This document shows positions 1-7,515 of a DNA stretch of 64,000 nucleotides, one piece after another (within the stretch, counting starts at the first letter, position 1; each line of letters starts with the position of its first letter). Source of the DNA: JAAYBF01 sp963716445 (GTDB lineage Bacteria > Actinomycetota > Thermoleophilia > Solirubrobacterales > Thermoleophilaceae); assembly GCA_963716445.1 (NCBI GenBank), contig OY970313.1:1674001-1738000 (forward strand), written 5' to 3'. The translations under genes were made by a program, and so were the position numbers. Below the pieces are notes generated by a model. That model did not search any database and had not been told where the DNA came from. It was given only the letters and a program-made list of their open reading frames with translations.

Positions 1-1024
1 GACCGAGTTCTGGGGGGTGTTCGTGAACGGCGTGCTCTCCGATGCCGGCGGCTGCCAAACCGTCGTCGATGCCGGCGACGAGGTGCTGTGGGCGTTCGAC
101 GCGTTCAGCAAGAGCGGCGCTCTACGACTCACCGCGCCCGCCGCGACCCAGGTCGACACGCCGTTGACCGTCAAGGCGACGACCGTGGCCGGCGACGCGC
201 CGGTCTCCGGCGCGACGGTCGGGTCGGCGATCACCGGAGCCGACGGCACCGCCTCGCTCTCCTTCTCCGAGCCCGGCGTCTACGTCCTCAAGGCCGACAG
301 GCCGGATCTCGTCCGCTCGCGCGAGGTCCGCATCTGCGTGGATCCCCCGCTCGTCGAGGCGTGCACCTCGGCCGACCGGGCCACGCCGACCGTTCGCAAC
401 GACGCACCCCGGATATCCAGCTCGACCGCCCGCTTCGGCTACATCCGGGTCAGCTGGCAGGGCGACGACGGGCCCTCGGGCAGCGGCGTGCGCCGCTACC
501 GGGTGGAGCAGCGCCGCGTCGACGTGCCGGGCCCGTGGCTCCCACTGGTGACCGACGGCACGGGGACCGAGAAGCGCGTCCCCGCCCGAGCCGGTGAGAC
601 GCGCGAGTTCCGCGTCCAGGCGATCGACCGCGCCGGCAACGCCAGCGCCTGGGTGTCGCGCACGACCGCGATGCCGATCGACAATCTCAGCCACCAGGTC
701 CGCTTCTCCCGGACCGGCTGGAAGGCGCTGCGGCGCCAGGGCGCCTTCAAGCTGTCTGTCAGCCGCGCGACGCGCAGGGGCGCCAGCGCGTCGCTTCGCT
801 TCACCGGCACGCAAGCGACGATCGTGACGCGCGAGCTGCGCCGCGGCGGAAGGATCCGCGTGACGGTCGACGGGCAGTCGAAGGTCGTCTCGCTGAGGGG
901 TAGCGGACGCTTCCGTCAGCGGCTGGTGGCGTCGAAGCCGCTCGCCGCCGGGGCCCACACGCTGCGCGTGACGAGCCTCGGCGCCGCGCCGGTCGAGATC
1001 GACGCGATCGCCATAGCGCCCTGA
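1..1024 (+). CDS. Secreted Ig/FN3-like repeat protein, 5' end outside window
   Basis: The frame is open from base 2, so the true start lies upstream and only the C-terminal 340 residues are visible. The first part has a pattern seen in DUF4430-type domains (W-G-x-F-V-N-G, then G-D-E-V-L-W), followed by a carboxypeptidase-regulatory or Ig-like segment and a fibronectin-III-like segment (V-S-W-Q-G-D-D ... F-R-V-Q-A-I-D-R-A-G-N). The last 110 residues are a basic beta-rich domain ending in A-I-A-P. No membrane anchor is visible in the part seen. It is likely an exported surface or matrix protein. The domain names are inferred from pattern, not from a search, and no enzymatic motif is apparent. 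Confidence 0.7.
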   Translation, partial: TEFWGVFVNGVLSDAGGCQTVVDAGDEVLWAFDAFSKSGALRLTAPAATQVDTPLTVKATTVAGDAPVSGATVGSAITGADGTASLSFSEPGVYVLKADRPDLVRSREVRICVDPPLVEACTSADRATPTVRNDAPRISSSTARFGYIRVSWQGDDGPSGSGVRRYRVEQRRVDVPGPWLPLVTDGTGTEKRVPARAGETREFRVQAIDRAGNASAWVSRTTAMPIDNLSHQVRFSRTGWKALRRQGAFKLSVSRATRRGASASLRFTGTQATIVTRELRRGGRIRVTVDGQSKVVSLRGSGRFRQRLVASKPLAAGAHTLRVTSLGAAPVEIDAIAIAP

Positions 1025-1099
1025 TTCACCCGGACGGTCGCCGCGCGGGACGCAGGGCGTCCCGCGCGCCGGCCGCCGGACGTCGCGGCGGGCGGCTTG

Positions 1100-1105
1100 T
1101 ACAAT
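1100..1105 (+). promoter_or_regulatory. -10 box of tRNA-Glu
   Basis: TACAAT lies 22 bases before the mature tRNA-Glu 5' end, a normal distance for a tRNA transcript with a short leader. No good -35 hexamer is visible 17 bases upstream. Confidence 0.5.
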
Positions 1106-1127
1106 CATTCGCCGGCAACCCCACCGC

Positions 1128-1200
1128 GCCGCCATCGTCTAGGGGACTAGGATACCGCCCTCTCACGGCGGAGACCGGGGTTCGAATCCCCGTGGCGGTA
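1128..1200 (+). tRNA. tRNA-Glu (CTC)
   Basis: 73 bases. The acceptor stem GCCGCCA pairs with TGGCGGT (one G-U pair), the anticodon stem CCGCC/GGCGG encloses loop CTCTCAC with anticodon CTC, and the T-arm reads GGGG-TTCGAAT-CCCC. The discriminator base is A and no CCA is encoded. A terminator hairpin follows at once. Confidence 0.97.
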
Positions 1201-1207
1201 CTGCACG

Positions 1208-1230
1208 AACCCCGCTGTACAGCGGGGTTT
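1208..1230 (+). terminator. Rho-independent terminator of tRNA-Glu
   Basis: AACCCCGCT and AGCGGGGTT form a perfect stem around GTAC, eight bases after the tRNA 3' end, and the hairpin runs into TTT. The short T run is weak by E. coli standards but the placement is exact. Confidence 0.8.
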
Positions 1231-1260
1231 CGCCGGCTCGACGCGGTTCACTGTGTCCTC

Positions 1261-1791
1261 GTGATCTCCTATTCCATGAGCCTGTCGGCCGACGGCTACA
1301 TCGCCGGACCCGACGGAAGCATCGACTGGACGGTGCCCAGCCGGGAGCTGCACCGGTTCCACAACGAACGGACCGCCGCGACGGACGCCCACCTGCTCGG
1401 CCGGCGCCTCTACGAGACGATGCTCGTGTGGGACACCGAGGAGTTCTCCGACCCCGCAATGGCGGAGTTCGCCGAGATCTGGCGCCCGCTCGAGAAGATC
1501 GTGTTCTCGACCACGCTGACGAGCATTGAGGGGAGCAACCGCCTGGCCACGGGAACGCTCGAGGAGGAGATCGCCGCGCTCGGGGACCGGAGGATCGCGG
1601 TCGGCGGCGCCGGCCTTGCGGCGGAATGCATGCGGCGCGGGCTGATCGACGAGTTCGAGCTGTTCGTCGTCCCGATCGTGCTCGGTGGCGGCACGCCGTA
1701 CTTCCCGCCGGACGTGCGGATCGACCTCGAGCTGGTCGAGACCCGCACGTTCGACGCGACCGTGTACTTGCACTACCGCCGGCGCGGCTAG
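1261..1791 (+). CDS. RibD C-terminal / dihydrofolate-reductase-like protein
   Basis: A 176-residue protein beginning near V-I-S-Y-S-M-S-L-S-A-D-G-Y-I-A-G, the typical N-terminus of the RibD_C family of DHFR-like NADPH reductases. The family features L-G-R-R-L-Y-E-T-M, the central V-G-G-A-G-L nucleotide-binding turn and V-V-P-I-V-L-G-G-G-T-P-Y-F are all present. These proteins are often annotated as dihydrofolate reductases although the substrate is usually unknown. I chose GTG at 1261 because upstream in-frame codons run back into the tRNA terminator; ATG at 1276 is the alternative. It stands alone, and a convergent XRE gene ends five bases later. Confidence 0.85.
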   Translation: MISYSMSLSADGYIAGPDGSIDWTVPSRELHRFHNERTAATDAHLLGRRLYETMLVWDTEEFSDPAMAEFAEIWRPLEKIVFSTTLTSIEGSNRLATGTLEEEIAALGDRRIAVGGAGLAAECMRRGLIDEFELFVVPIVLGGGTPYFPPDVRIDLELVETRTFDATVYLHYRRRG

Positions 1792-1795
1792 GCGT

Positions 1796-2023
1796 TCAAG
1801 GCCGCTCGTTCGGGGCGCAGAGCAGTTCGGAGATGCAGACGTCGAGCGCGGTCGCCAGACGGGCTACGGTGCTGATCCGCGGGTCGCGGCTGCCGGCCTC
1901 GTAGCGGGAGATGTCGGCCATCTGAATGCGTGCACGGGCACCCAGCTCCTCTTGGCTGAGGCCGAGCTCCTTGCGCAGTCGACGCAGATTCTCGGCAAAG
2001 GAAACGAGAACGTCCCTGGCCAC
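1796..2023 (-). CDS. Small XRE-family DNA-binding regulator
   Basis: A 75-residue protein that is essentially one Cro/CI-type helix-turn-helix: F-A-E-N-L-R-R-L-R-K-E-L-G-L-S-Q-E-E-L, then R-Y-E-A-G-S-R-D-P-R and a closing helix. The frame is open much further upstream, but those residues do not look like protein, so GTG at 2023 just ahead of the domain is preferred. Proteins of this type bind short palindromes. A 5-3-5 inverted repeat (TTGTC-TTC-GACAA) lies 40 bases upstream, inside the promoter of the divergent small RNA candidate, and is a plausible site for it. No effector domain is present. Confidence 0.8.
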   Translation of the reverse strand: MARDVLVSFAENLRRLRKELGLSQEELGARARIQMADISRYEAGSRDPRISTVARLATALDVCISELLCAPNERP

Positions 2024-2062
2024 CCCAGCCGATCCTGGCCATGTCCCGCGAGTAATGCCATG

Positions 2063-2091
2063 TTGTCTTCGACAAGCATTCGAGCTAGGAT
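2063..2091 (+). promoter_or_regulatory. Promoter with overlapping palindromic operator
   Basis: TTGTCT (2063-2068) and TAGGAT (2086-2091) are separated by exactly 17 bases, a good sigma-A-type promoter on the + strand. The inverted repeat TTGTC-TTC-GACAA (2063-2075) covers the -35 element. No coding sequence starts downstream within reach; the transcript would be the small RNA at 2097-2165. Confidence 0.65.
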
Positions 2092-2096
2092 CGTGG

Positions 2097-2165
2097 AAGC
2101 TCGGGAGCGTTCGCGCTTCCCTGAGCGCCCCCCGGCCCACCCTCCAATTGGCCGGGGGGCTTTTT
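2097..2165 (+). ncRNA. Candidate small RNA with terminator
   Basis: The region downstream of the promoter at 2063-2091 has no convincing reading frame but two consecutive RNA hairpins. The first (2100-2125) pairs CTCGGGA with TCCCTGAG around GCG-TTC-CGC. The second is the strong terminator stem at 2127-2165. The predicted transcript is about 65-70 bases. It lies between two divergently oriented small XRE regulator genes. I do not recognise the RNA family. It might instead be a long leader for the XRE gene at 2323, but the terminator argues for a discrete RNA. Confidence 0.55.
2127..2165 (+). terminator. Strong rho-independent terminator
   Basis: An 11-bp stem (GCCCCCCGGCC / GGCCGGGGGGC) with a 12-base loop, followed immediately by TTTTT. 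It is the clearest canonical terminator in the window and sits where no protein gene ends on this strand. Confidence 0.88.
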
Positions 2166-2322
2166 CTTCCCACGGCCCCGCAGCGCTCGAGCGGCGGGCA
2201 CGACGGCCCTATGCCGCGCCCGCCGCCTCGAACGGCCGCCCTCGCGTGGAGGGGGCCAATTTTCCATCCTACTGTGCCAATCGGCTCTGGCGCAACTGGC
2301 CCCCGAGGCGAAGGATCGCGTT

Positions 2323-2544
2323 GTGGACGATCCACTCCCCCAGTTCGCAGCGAACCTTCGGCAGGCGAGACTCGAGCACGGGCTCAGCCAGGAGAAGCTC
2401 GCGCATGCCTCCGGGCTCAACATGACCCACGTCGCTCGGATCGAGCGCGGCGAGCGCGAGCCCGGCGTTCGCACGGTGGCGAAGCTCACGCGCGGCCTCG
2501 GCGTCTCGGCCACCGTCCTCTTCAAGGGCATCGACGCCGGCTAG
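2323..2544 (+). CDS. Small XRE-family regulator
   Basis: 73 residues comprising a complete Cro/CI helix-turn-helix: F-A-A-N-L-R-Q-A-R-L-E-H-G-L-S-Q-E-K-L-A, recognition helix M-T-H-V-A-R-I-E-R-G-E-R-E-P, and the capping helices T-V-A-K-L-T-R-G-L-G-V. The start GTG at 2323 has an AAGGA-like ribosome site about eight bases upstream. It is oriented away from the XRE gene at 1796-2023 and is similar to it in size and architecture, with the small RNA candidate between them. It has no ligand-binding domain. Its targets are unknown; autoregulation is the usual mode for such single-domain proteins. The convergent acyl-CoA dehydrogenase ends five bases later. Confidence 0.82.
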   Translation: MDDPLPQFAANLRQARLEHGLSQEKLAHASGLNMTHVARIERGEREPGVRTVAKLTRGLGVSATVLFKGIDAG

Positions 2545-2549
2545 CCGGC

Positions 2550-3764
2550 CTACTTCAGCTCGGCCGAGCTCTTCCCGAGCAGCTGGCGCGCCACGATCAG
2601 CAGCTGGATCTGCTGCGTTCCCTCGAAGATGTCGAGGATCTTGGCGTCGCGGGCCCACTTCTCGAGCAGGTCGTTCTCGCCGTAGCCGAGGCTGCCGCAC
2701 AGCTCGACGCAGCCGAGCGAGACGTCGACGCAGGTCCGCCCCGCCTTCGCCTTGGCCATCGACGCCTGCAGCGAGTTCGGCCGGCCGTTGTCGGCCATCC
2801 ACGCGGCCTGCATCGTGAGCAGGCGCGACGCCTCGTAGTCGGCCTCCATCTCGAGGAAGCGAGCCGCCGCGGCGTGCTGTGAGAGCGCGGGCTTCGCGTA
2901 GTCGACCTCCACACCGACCTCGGCGAGCCGCAGCCGGGTCTCGTCGAGCGACGCGCGAGCCACCCCGACGGCCATCGCGGCGACCAGCGGCCGCGTGTTG
3001 TCGAAGGTCTGCATCGCGCCGCCGAAGCCCTGCTTGACGTCGACCTCCGGGCTGCCGAGCAGCGCCTCCTTCGGCACGCGGCAATCCTCGAGGATGAACG
3101 CCGCCGTGTCGGAGGCTCGGATCCCGAGCTTGTGCTCGAGCCGATCGAGCTTCATGCCCGGGTTCGAGCGCTCGACGATGAACGACTTGATCGCGGCCCG
3201 GCCCTTCGAGCGGTCGAGCGTCGCCCAGACGACGACGAGGTCGGCGCGCTCGCCGGAGGTGACGTAGATCTTCTCGCCGTTAAGCACGTACTCGTCGCCG
3301 TCGAGCTCCGCCGTGGTGCGGATCGACGCCGAGTCCGAGCCGGCCTCCGGCTCGGTGATCGCCATCGCGGCCCATCTGCCGCCGTAGCGCTCGAGCTGCT
3401 CCTCGGTCGCGACGGAGGCGATCGCGGAGTTGCCCAGCCCCTGGCGCGGCATCGACAGCAGCAGCCCGACGTCGCCCCAGCAGAGCTCGACGATCCCGAG
3501 CACCGTCGAGAGGTTGGAGCCGTTGCGGTTCTTCGCGTCGCCGTCGCCGTTCTCCTCGCGGCGCACGCCGGCCGCGCCGGCGCCGCCGATGTCGCTGCCC
3601 TCGTTCATGCCGTCGATCAGCGACGCCAGCATGTCGAGCTCCTTCGGGTACTCGTGCTCGGCGACGTCGTATTTGCGCGAGATCGGCCGGAAGACCTCCG
3701 TCGCGACCTGATTCGCCTGGCTGACCAGCGGCCGGAACTTCCTTGGTATCTCGAGGTTGATCAT
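2550..3764 (-). CDS. Acyl-CoA dehydrogenase (first of an adjacent pair)
   Basis: 404 residues, the normal length for this FAD-dependent family, which introduces the alpha-beta double bond in acyl-CoA. The FAD/substrate motif M-A-I-T-E-P-E-A-G-S-D lies at 135-145, and the C-terminal catalytic-base region F-E-G-T-Q-Q-I-Q at about 379-386 keeps the glutamate. It is the last gene of the minus-strand operon that runs thiolase, FabG4-like, MaoC, acyl-CoA dehydrogenase, then this gene, 93 bases downstream of its partner. Adjacent unequal acyl-CoA dehydrogenase pairs in mycobacteria often form heterotetramers with one active site per pair; this subunit would be the catalytic one. Substrate unknown. 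Confidence 0.9.
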   Translation of the reverse strand: MINLEIPRKFRPLVSQANQVATEVFRPISRKYDVAEHEYPKELDMLASLIDGMNEGSDIGGAGAAGVRREENGDGDAKNRNGSNLSTVLGIVELCWGDVGLLLSMPRQGLGNSAIASVATEEQLERYGGRWAAMAITEPEAGSDSASIRTTAELDGDEYVLNGEKIYVTSGERADLVVVWATLDRSKGRAAIKSFIVERSNPGMKLDRLEHKLGIRASDTAAFILEDCRVPKEALLGSPEVDVKQGFGGAMQTFDNTRPLVAAMAVGVARASLDETRLRLAEVGVEVDYAKPALSQHAAAARFLEMEADYEASRLLTMQAAWMADNGRPNSLQASMAKAKAGRTCVDVSLGCVELCGSLGYGENDLLEKWARDAKILDIFEGTQQIQLLIVARQLLGKSSAELK

Positions 3765-3857
3765 CTGTCGGTCGTCTCCATTGGCTGAGCGTGGCTGGCG
3801 AGTAGGCGGGCTCGGCCTGCGCGCCAGCGCAGAGGCCGATGACGCCGCCAGTCGCGC

Positions 3858-5189
3858 CTAGACAAGGAGACCTCCCTCCATCAGGCCGGCGGCGCGAAGA
3901 TCGCGGTACCAGCGCTCCACCGGGTGCTCCTTGATGAAGCCGTGACCCCCGAGCAGCTGGACGCCGTCGGAGCCGATCCGCATGCCGTGGTCGGCGCACA
4001 GCTTGCGGGCGATCGCGGCCTCGCGGGCGAACTCCCGGCCCTGGTCCGCGCGGCTGGCCGCCCGGTAGGTGGCGAGCCGCATGCCGTCGCTCTCGATGCC
4101 GATGTCGGACACCGCGAAGGCGACCGCCTGGCGGTTCGAGATCGGCTCGCCGAACGCGGTGCGCTCGTTGACGTAGGGGATGACGTAGTCGAGCACGGCC
4201 TGGGCGGCGCCGACGGCGAGGCTGCACCAGGCGATACGCGACCGCTCGACGCACTCGGCGTAGCTCGCGGGCTCGCCGCCGCCGAGCAGCGCGCCGGCGG
4301 GCAGCCGGACGCTCTCGAGCAGCAGGCGGCCGGTGGCGGCGGCGCGCAGGCCCATCGCCGGCTCCGACTCGACGGTCAGCCCGCCGGTCGACGACTCGAC
4401 GACGAACAGTGCCGGGCCGACGCCCTCGGCCTCGGCGGCGACCAGGAACAGCTCGCAGTCGGCGGCGCGCGCGACGAGCGACTTGACGCCGTCGAGCACC
4501 CAGTCGTCACCGTCCCTGCGGGCCTTGGTGGCGAGCTCGAGCGGATCGAACAGCGGTCGCGGCTCGAGCAGCGCGAGCGCGGCGGGCGGAACGTCCTCGC
4601 CGGCGAACGCCGGCAGGTAGGTCGCCTCCTGCTCGGCGTCCCCCCAGAGGCCGATCGCGGTCGCGACGGCGCCCGGCGCGAGGATCGCGTAGGCGATCCC
4701 CATGTCGCCGTGCGCGAGCGCCTCGCCGACCAGCACCGCCGTGACGGCGGACTGCTCGGGCATCACGCCGCCCAGCTCCTCCGGCACGCCGAGGATCGAG
4801 ACGCCGAGCTCGGTCGCCTGCGCGAGCAGCTCGGCCGGGGTCGCGCAGGCCGCGTCGGCCTCGAGCGCCGCGGGGCGCACCTTCTCCGCCGCGAAGGCGC
4901 CGACGGCCTCCTGAAGCATCTGCTGCTCGTCGTCGGGGGTGATGTCGAACAGGCTGCTCGGCTTGCGGTGCGGTTGGCGCGCGGGACGGCCGAGCTTGGT
5001 CGCCGCCTTGAACGACCGGTTCGCAGCGGTCGCCGAGCGGAACCCCTGCTTCGTGCTCTGGAACAGCGCGCGCTCGACCTGCTTGCGCATGCGAATGCGA
5101 TCGAGCAGGTCGGACCCCGCGAGGCGGTTGAGCGCCCTCAGGCCGAAGCCCATCCCCCGCTCCGCCATGCCCCTGTCGGTGGCGTTCAT
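3858..5189 (-). CDS. Acyl-CoA dehydrogenase, probable partner subunit
   Basis: 443 residues. The first 75 are basic and not part of the usual fold (Q-V-E-R-A-L-F-Q-S-T-K). The acyl-CoA dehydrogenase core follows, with G-V-P-E-E-L-G-G near 130 and the C-terminal V-Q-L-L-G-G-H-G-F-I-K-E-H. The expected E-P-x-A-G-S-D flavin motif is degenerate (A-L-L-E-P-R-P-L), and the C-terminus ends at M-E-G-G-L-L-V rather than continuing as Y-E-G-T-x-x-I-Q. This suggests a non-catalytic subunit of a heteromeric enzyme with the product of 2550-3764. The start ATG overlaps the MaoC stop by one base (TGATG), so the two are translationally coupled. Confidence 0.85.
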   Translation of the reverse strand: MNATDRGMAERGMGFGLRALNRLAGSDLLDRIRMRKQVERALFQSTKQGFRSATAANRSFKAATKLGRPARQPHRKPSSLFDITPDDEQQMLQEAVGAFAAEKVRPAALEADAACATPAELLAQATELGVSILGVPEELGGVMPEQSAVTAVLVGEALAHGDMGIAYAILAPGAVATAIGLWGDAEQEATYLPAFAGEDVPPAALALLEPRPLFDPLELATKARRDGDDWVLDGVKSLVARAADCELFLVAAEAEGVGPALFVVESSTGGLTVESEPAMGLRAAATGRLLLESVRLPAGALLGGGEPASYAECVERSRIAWCSLAVGAAQAVLDYVIPYVNERTAFGEPISNRQAVAFAVSDIGIESDGMRLATYRAASRADQGREFAREAAIARKLCADHGMRIGSDGVQLLGGHGFIKEHPVERWYRDLRAAGLMEGGLLV

Positions 5190-6118
5190 CAGGCCTTCTT
5201 CCTCCCGCTGCTTGTCGTCTTGGTCATGTCGAGCGGCCGTACGCGGCCATCGAGATGTGGGTTGCCGCGCTTGGCGTCGCGAACGGCGAAGCGGATCTCC
5301 TCGCCCTCCTGCTCGCTCGCGAACGCGACCGTCGCCGGCAGCAGGATCGGGCGCTTGAAGCGGACGTCGACGTCGAAGGCGTCCGGCAGCTTGGCCTCGA
5401 GCGCCGCGAGGCTCCTCGCCTTGGTCCACATCCCGTGCGCGATCGCGCGGGGGAATCCCAGCGCCTTCGCCGTCAGCGAGTACATGTGGATCGGGTTGCG
5501 GTCCCCGGAGACGGCGGCGTAGCGGCGACCGACGTCGCCGCCGACGCGCCACTCGCTCGTGGCCGGGATCTCGCGGGCGTCGCTCGAGGCGCGGTCGGAG
5601 CTGGCGTCGTCGCCCGGGCCCTCGGAGCCGCCGCCGCGGCGGAGCATCGTGCTGTGGCCCTCCCACGCCTTCTCCGATCCGACGCTCGCCTCGGTGACGA
5701 TCGCGAACGTCCGTCCCTTCGGATGCGGCTCGAGCTTCGTCGCCCGCACGCGCAGCGTGACCTCCTCGTCGAGGCCGATCGGGCGGTGCTGGACGATCCG
5801 GTTCCCGACGTGCACCAGGCCGACGGCGCCGAACGGGAAGCCGCCGTCGGCCATCACCGCCATGTGCAGCGGGAACGCGAGCACGTGCGGGTAGGTCGGC
5901 GGCAGCGCGTCGCGCAGCGAGAAGCCGCAGACCTTGGCGTACGCGGCGACGGCCGCGGGATCGGCCCCGACGTCGGGCAGCGTGAGCTCGAGGTCGGGGA
6001 TCTCCTTGCCGCGTCCCGGGACGAACGGCAGCAGCGAGGCCCCGGGGATCATCGGCGCCGCCGCGCGCGCGTAGAGCGGCAGGACGCTGGGAGGGCTGGT
6101 CAGCGTTCGGCTCCTCAT
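5189..6118 (-). CDS. MaoC-type (R)-hydratase, HtdX-like double hot-dog protein
   Basis: About 309 residues, the size of two fused hot-dog folds. The C-terminal half carries the hydratase-2 signature S-G-D-R-N-P-I-H near 201-208, with the catalytic Asp and His, and then A-I-A-H-G-M-W. It would hydrate trans-2-enoyl-CoA/ACP to the (R)-3-hydroxy form. The order MaoC-FabG4-thiolase parallels Mycobacterium tuberculosis htdX-fabG4-fadA2 (Rv0241c-Rv0243), the main support for the HtdX-like call. ATG at 6118 overlaps the upstream FabG stop by one base; a GTG at 6121 is the alternative. An acidic Gly/Ser/Asp-rich linker joins the two halves. Confidence 0.87.
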   Translation of the reverse strand: MRSRTLTSPPSVLPLYARAAAPMIPGASLLPFVPGRGKEIPDLELTLPDVGADPAAVAAYAKVCGFSLRDALPPTYPHVLAFPLHMAVMADGGFPFGAVGLVHVGNRIVQHRPIGLDEEVTLRVRATKLEPHPKGRTFAIVTEASVGSEKAWEGHSTMLRRGGGSEGPGDDASSDRASSDAREIPATSEWRVGGDVGRRYAAVSGDRNPIHMYSLTAKALGFPRAIAHGMWTKARSLAALEAKLPDAFDVDVRFKRPILLPATVAFASEQEGEEIRFAVRDAKRGNPHLDGRVRPLDMTKTTSSGRKKA

Positions 6119-7515
6119 CACGCCCCCAGCAGGCTCTGCCCGCAGACGCGGACGACGTTGCCGTTGACGCCGGTCGACGCTGGGCTGGCGAGCCAGGCGA
6201 TCGTCTCGGCGACGTCGATCGGCAGACCGCCCTGCGACATGCTGTTCATCCGCCGACCGGCCTCGCGGATCGCGATCGGCATCTGGCCGGTCATCTGCGT
6301 CTCGATGAAGCCGGGCGCGACCGCGTTGATCGTCAGCCCCCGCTCGGCGAGATCCGGCGCGAGCGCCTCGACCATCCCGATCACGCCCGCCTTCGACGTC
6401 GCGTAGTTGGTCTGCCCGGAGTTCCCGGCGATCCCGCTCATCGACGACACGCAGACGATGCGGCCGTTCTTGCGCAGCAGCCCGCCGTCGAGCAGCGCGT
6501 CGTCGATGCGCTCCTCGCTGGACAGGTTGATCTCCATCAGCGAGCTCCAGCGCTCCTCCGGCATCTTCGCGATCGTCCGGTCGCGCGTCACGCCGGCGTT
6601 GTGGACGACGACGTCGACTCCGTGATCGAGCTTCGCGGCGATCGCCGCGGGCGCCTCCTCGTCGGTGATGTCGATCGCGATCGTCTCGCCGCCGAGCCGC
6701 TCGGCGACGTCGTCGAGGTCCTGGGAGAGCGCCGGGACGTCGAGCAGGACGAGCTTCGCGCCGTCGCGGTGCAGCGTCTCGGCGATCGCCGCCCCGATCC
6801 CGCGCGACGCGCCGGTGACCAGCGCCAGCTTGCCGTCGAGCGGCCGCTCGGGGTCGAGCTTCGGCGCCTTGGCGACACCCGGACCGATCCGCACGACCTG
6901 CCCGGACACGTACGCCGAGCGGGGCGAGAGCAGGAAGCGCAGGGTCGAGTCGAGCTCGTCATCGGCGCCGGCGGAGACGAGCACGAGCTGCACGGCGATC
7001 CCCCGTCCCACCTCCTTGGCGAGCGAGCGCGTGAAGCCCTCGAGCGCCCGCTGGGCTGTCGCCTCGCGCGGGGTGTCGCAGCCGAAGGCGGGCGTGCCGA
7101 GCACGACGATCCGCCCGCAGCGCTCGATCCCGCCGACCGTCGGGTGGAAGAAGCGCTGCAGCTCGACGAGCTCGGTGGAATCCGAGATCCCGGTGGCGTC
7201 GAAGACGAGCGCCTTGAAGCGCTGGTCGCCGGCGGCCTCGGGGTTGAGCAGCGCGGCGTCGAGGCCGGCGGCGGCGGCCGCCGCGCGCAGCGGCTGCTCG
7301 GGCGTCGTCGACGCCTCGGCGCCGATCTCGGCCAGCAGACGGGCGACCGGCTCGGCGAGCCGGCCTCCGGGCGCCGCGCCGAGCAGGACGCGGCCGGAGA
7401 TCACCGGCGCGCCGGGCGCGTGGCGCTCGAGCTCGACCGGCTGCGGCAGCCCGATCCTGCCGGCCACCAGCTTGCCGGGGAATCCGTTGACGATCTGGGC
7501 GTAACGGTCGCTCAT
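6118..7515 (-). CDS. FabG4-like 3-oxoacyl-ACP/CoA reductase (two-domain SDR)
   Basis: 465 residues, the size of the two-domain high-molecular-weight FabG class (FabG4) rather than the usual 250-residue SDR. Residues 1-210 are a degenerate flavodoxin-like N-terminal domain. The C-terminal SDR has the cofactor motif T-G-A-S-R-G-I-G, N-A-G-V, the catalytic Ser in V-S-S-M-S-G and Y-A-T-S-K. It would reduce 3-oxoacyl thioesters with NAD(P)H. The start ATG forms an ATGA overlap with the thiolase stop. With the MaoC, thiolase and dehydrogenases it could form a full acyl-chain cycle, in either the elongation or the degradation direction. Confidence 0.9.
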   Translation of the reverse strand: MSDRYAQIVNGFPGKLVAGRIGLPQPVELERHAPGAPVISGRVLLGAAPGGRLAEPVARLLAEIGAEASTTPEQPLRAAAAAAGLDAALLNPEAAGDQRFKALVFDATGISDSTELVELQRFFHPTVGGIERCGRIVVLGTPAFGCDTPREATAQRALEGFTRSLAKEVGRGIAVQLVLVSAGADDELDSTLRFLLSPRSAYVSGQVVRIGPGVAKAPKLDPERPLDGKLALVTGASRGIGAAIAETLHRDGAKLVLLDVPALSQDLDDVAERLGGETIAIDITDEEAPAAIAAKLDHGVDVVVHNAGVTRDRTIAKMPEERWSSLMEINLSSEERIDDALLDGGLLRKNGRIVCVSSMSGIAGNSGQTNYATSKAGVIGMVEALAPDLAERGLTINAVAPGFIETQMTGQMPIAIREAGRRMNSMSQGGLPIDVAETIAWLASPASTGVNGNVVRVCGQSLLGA

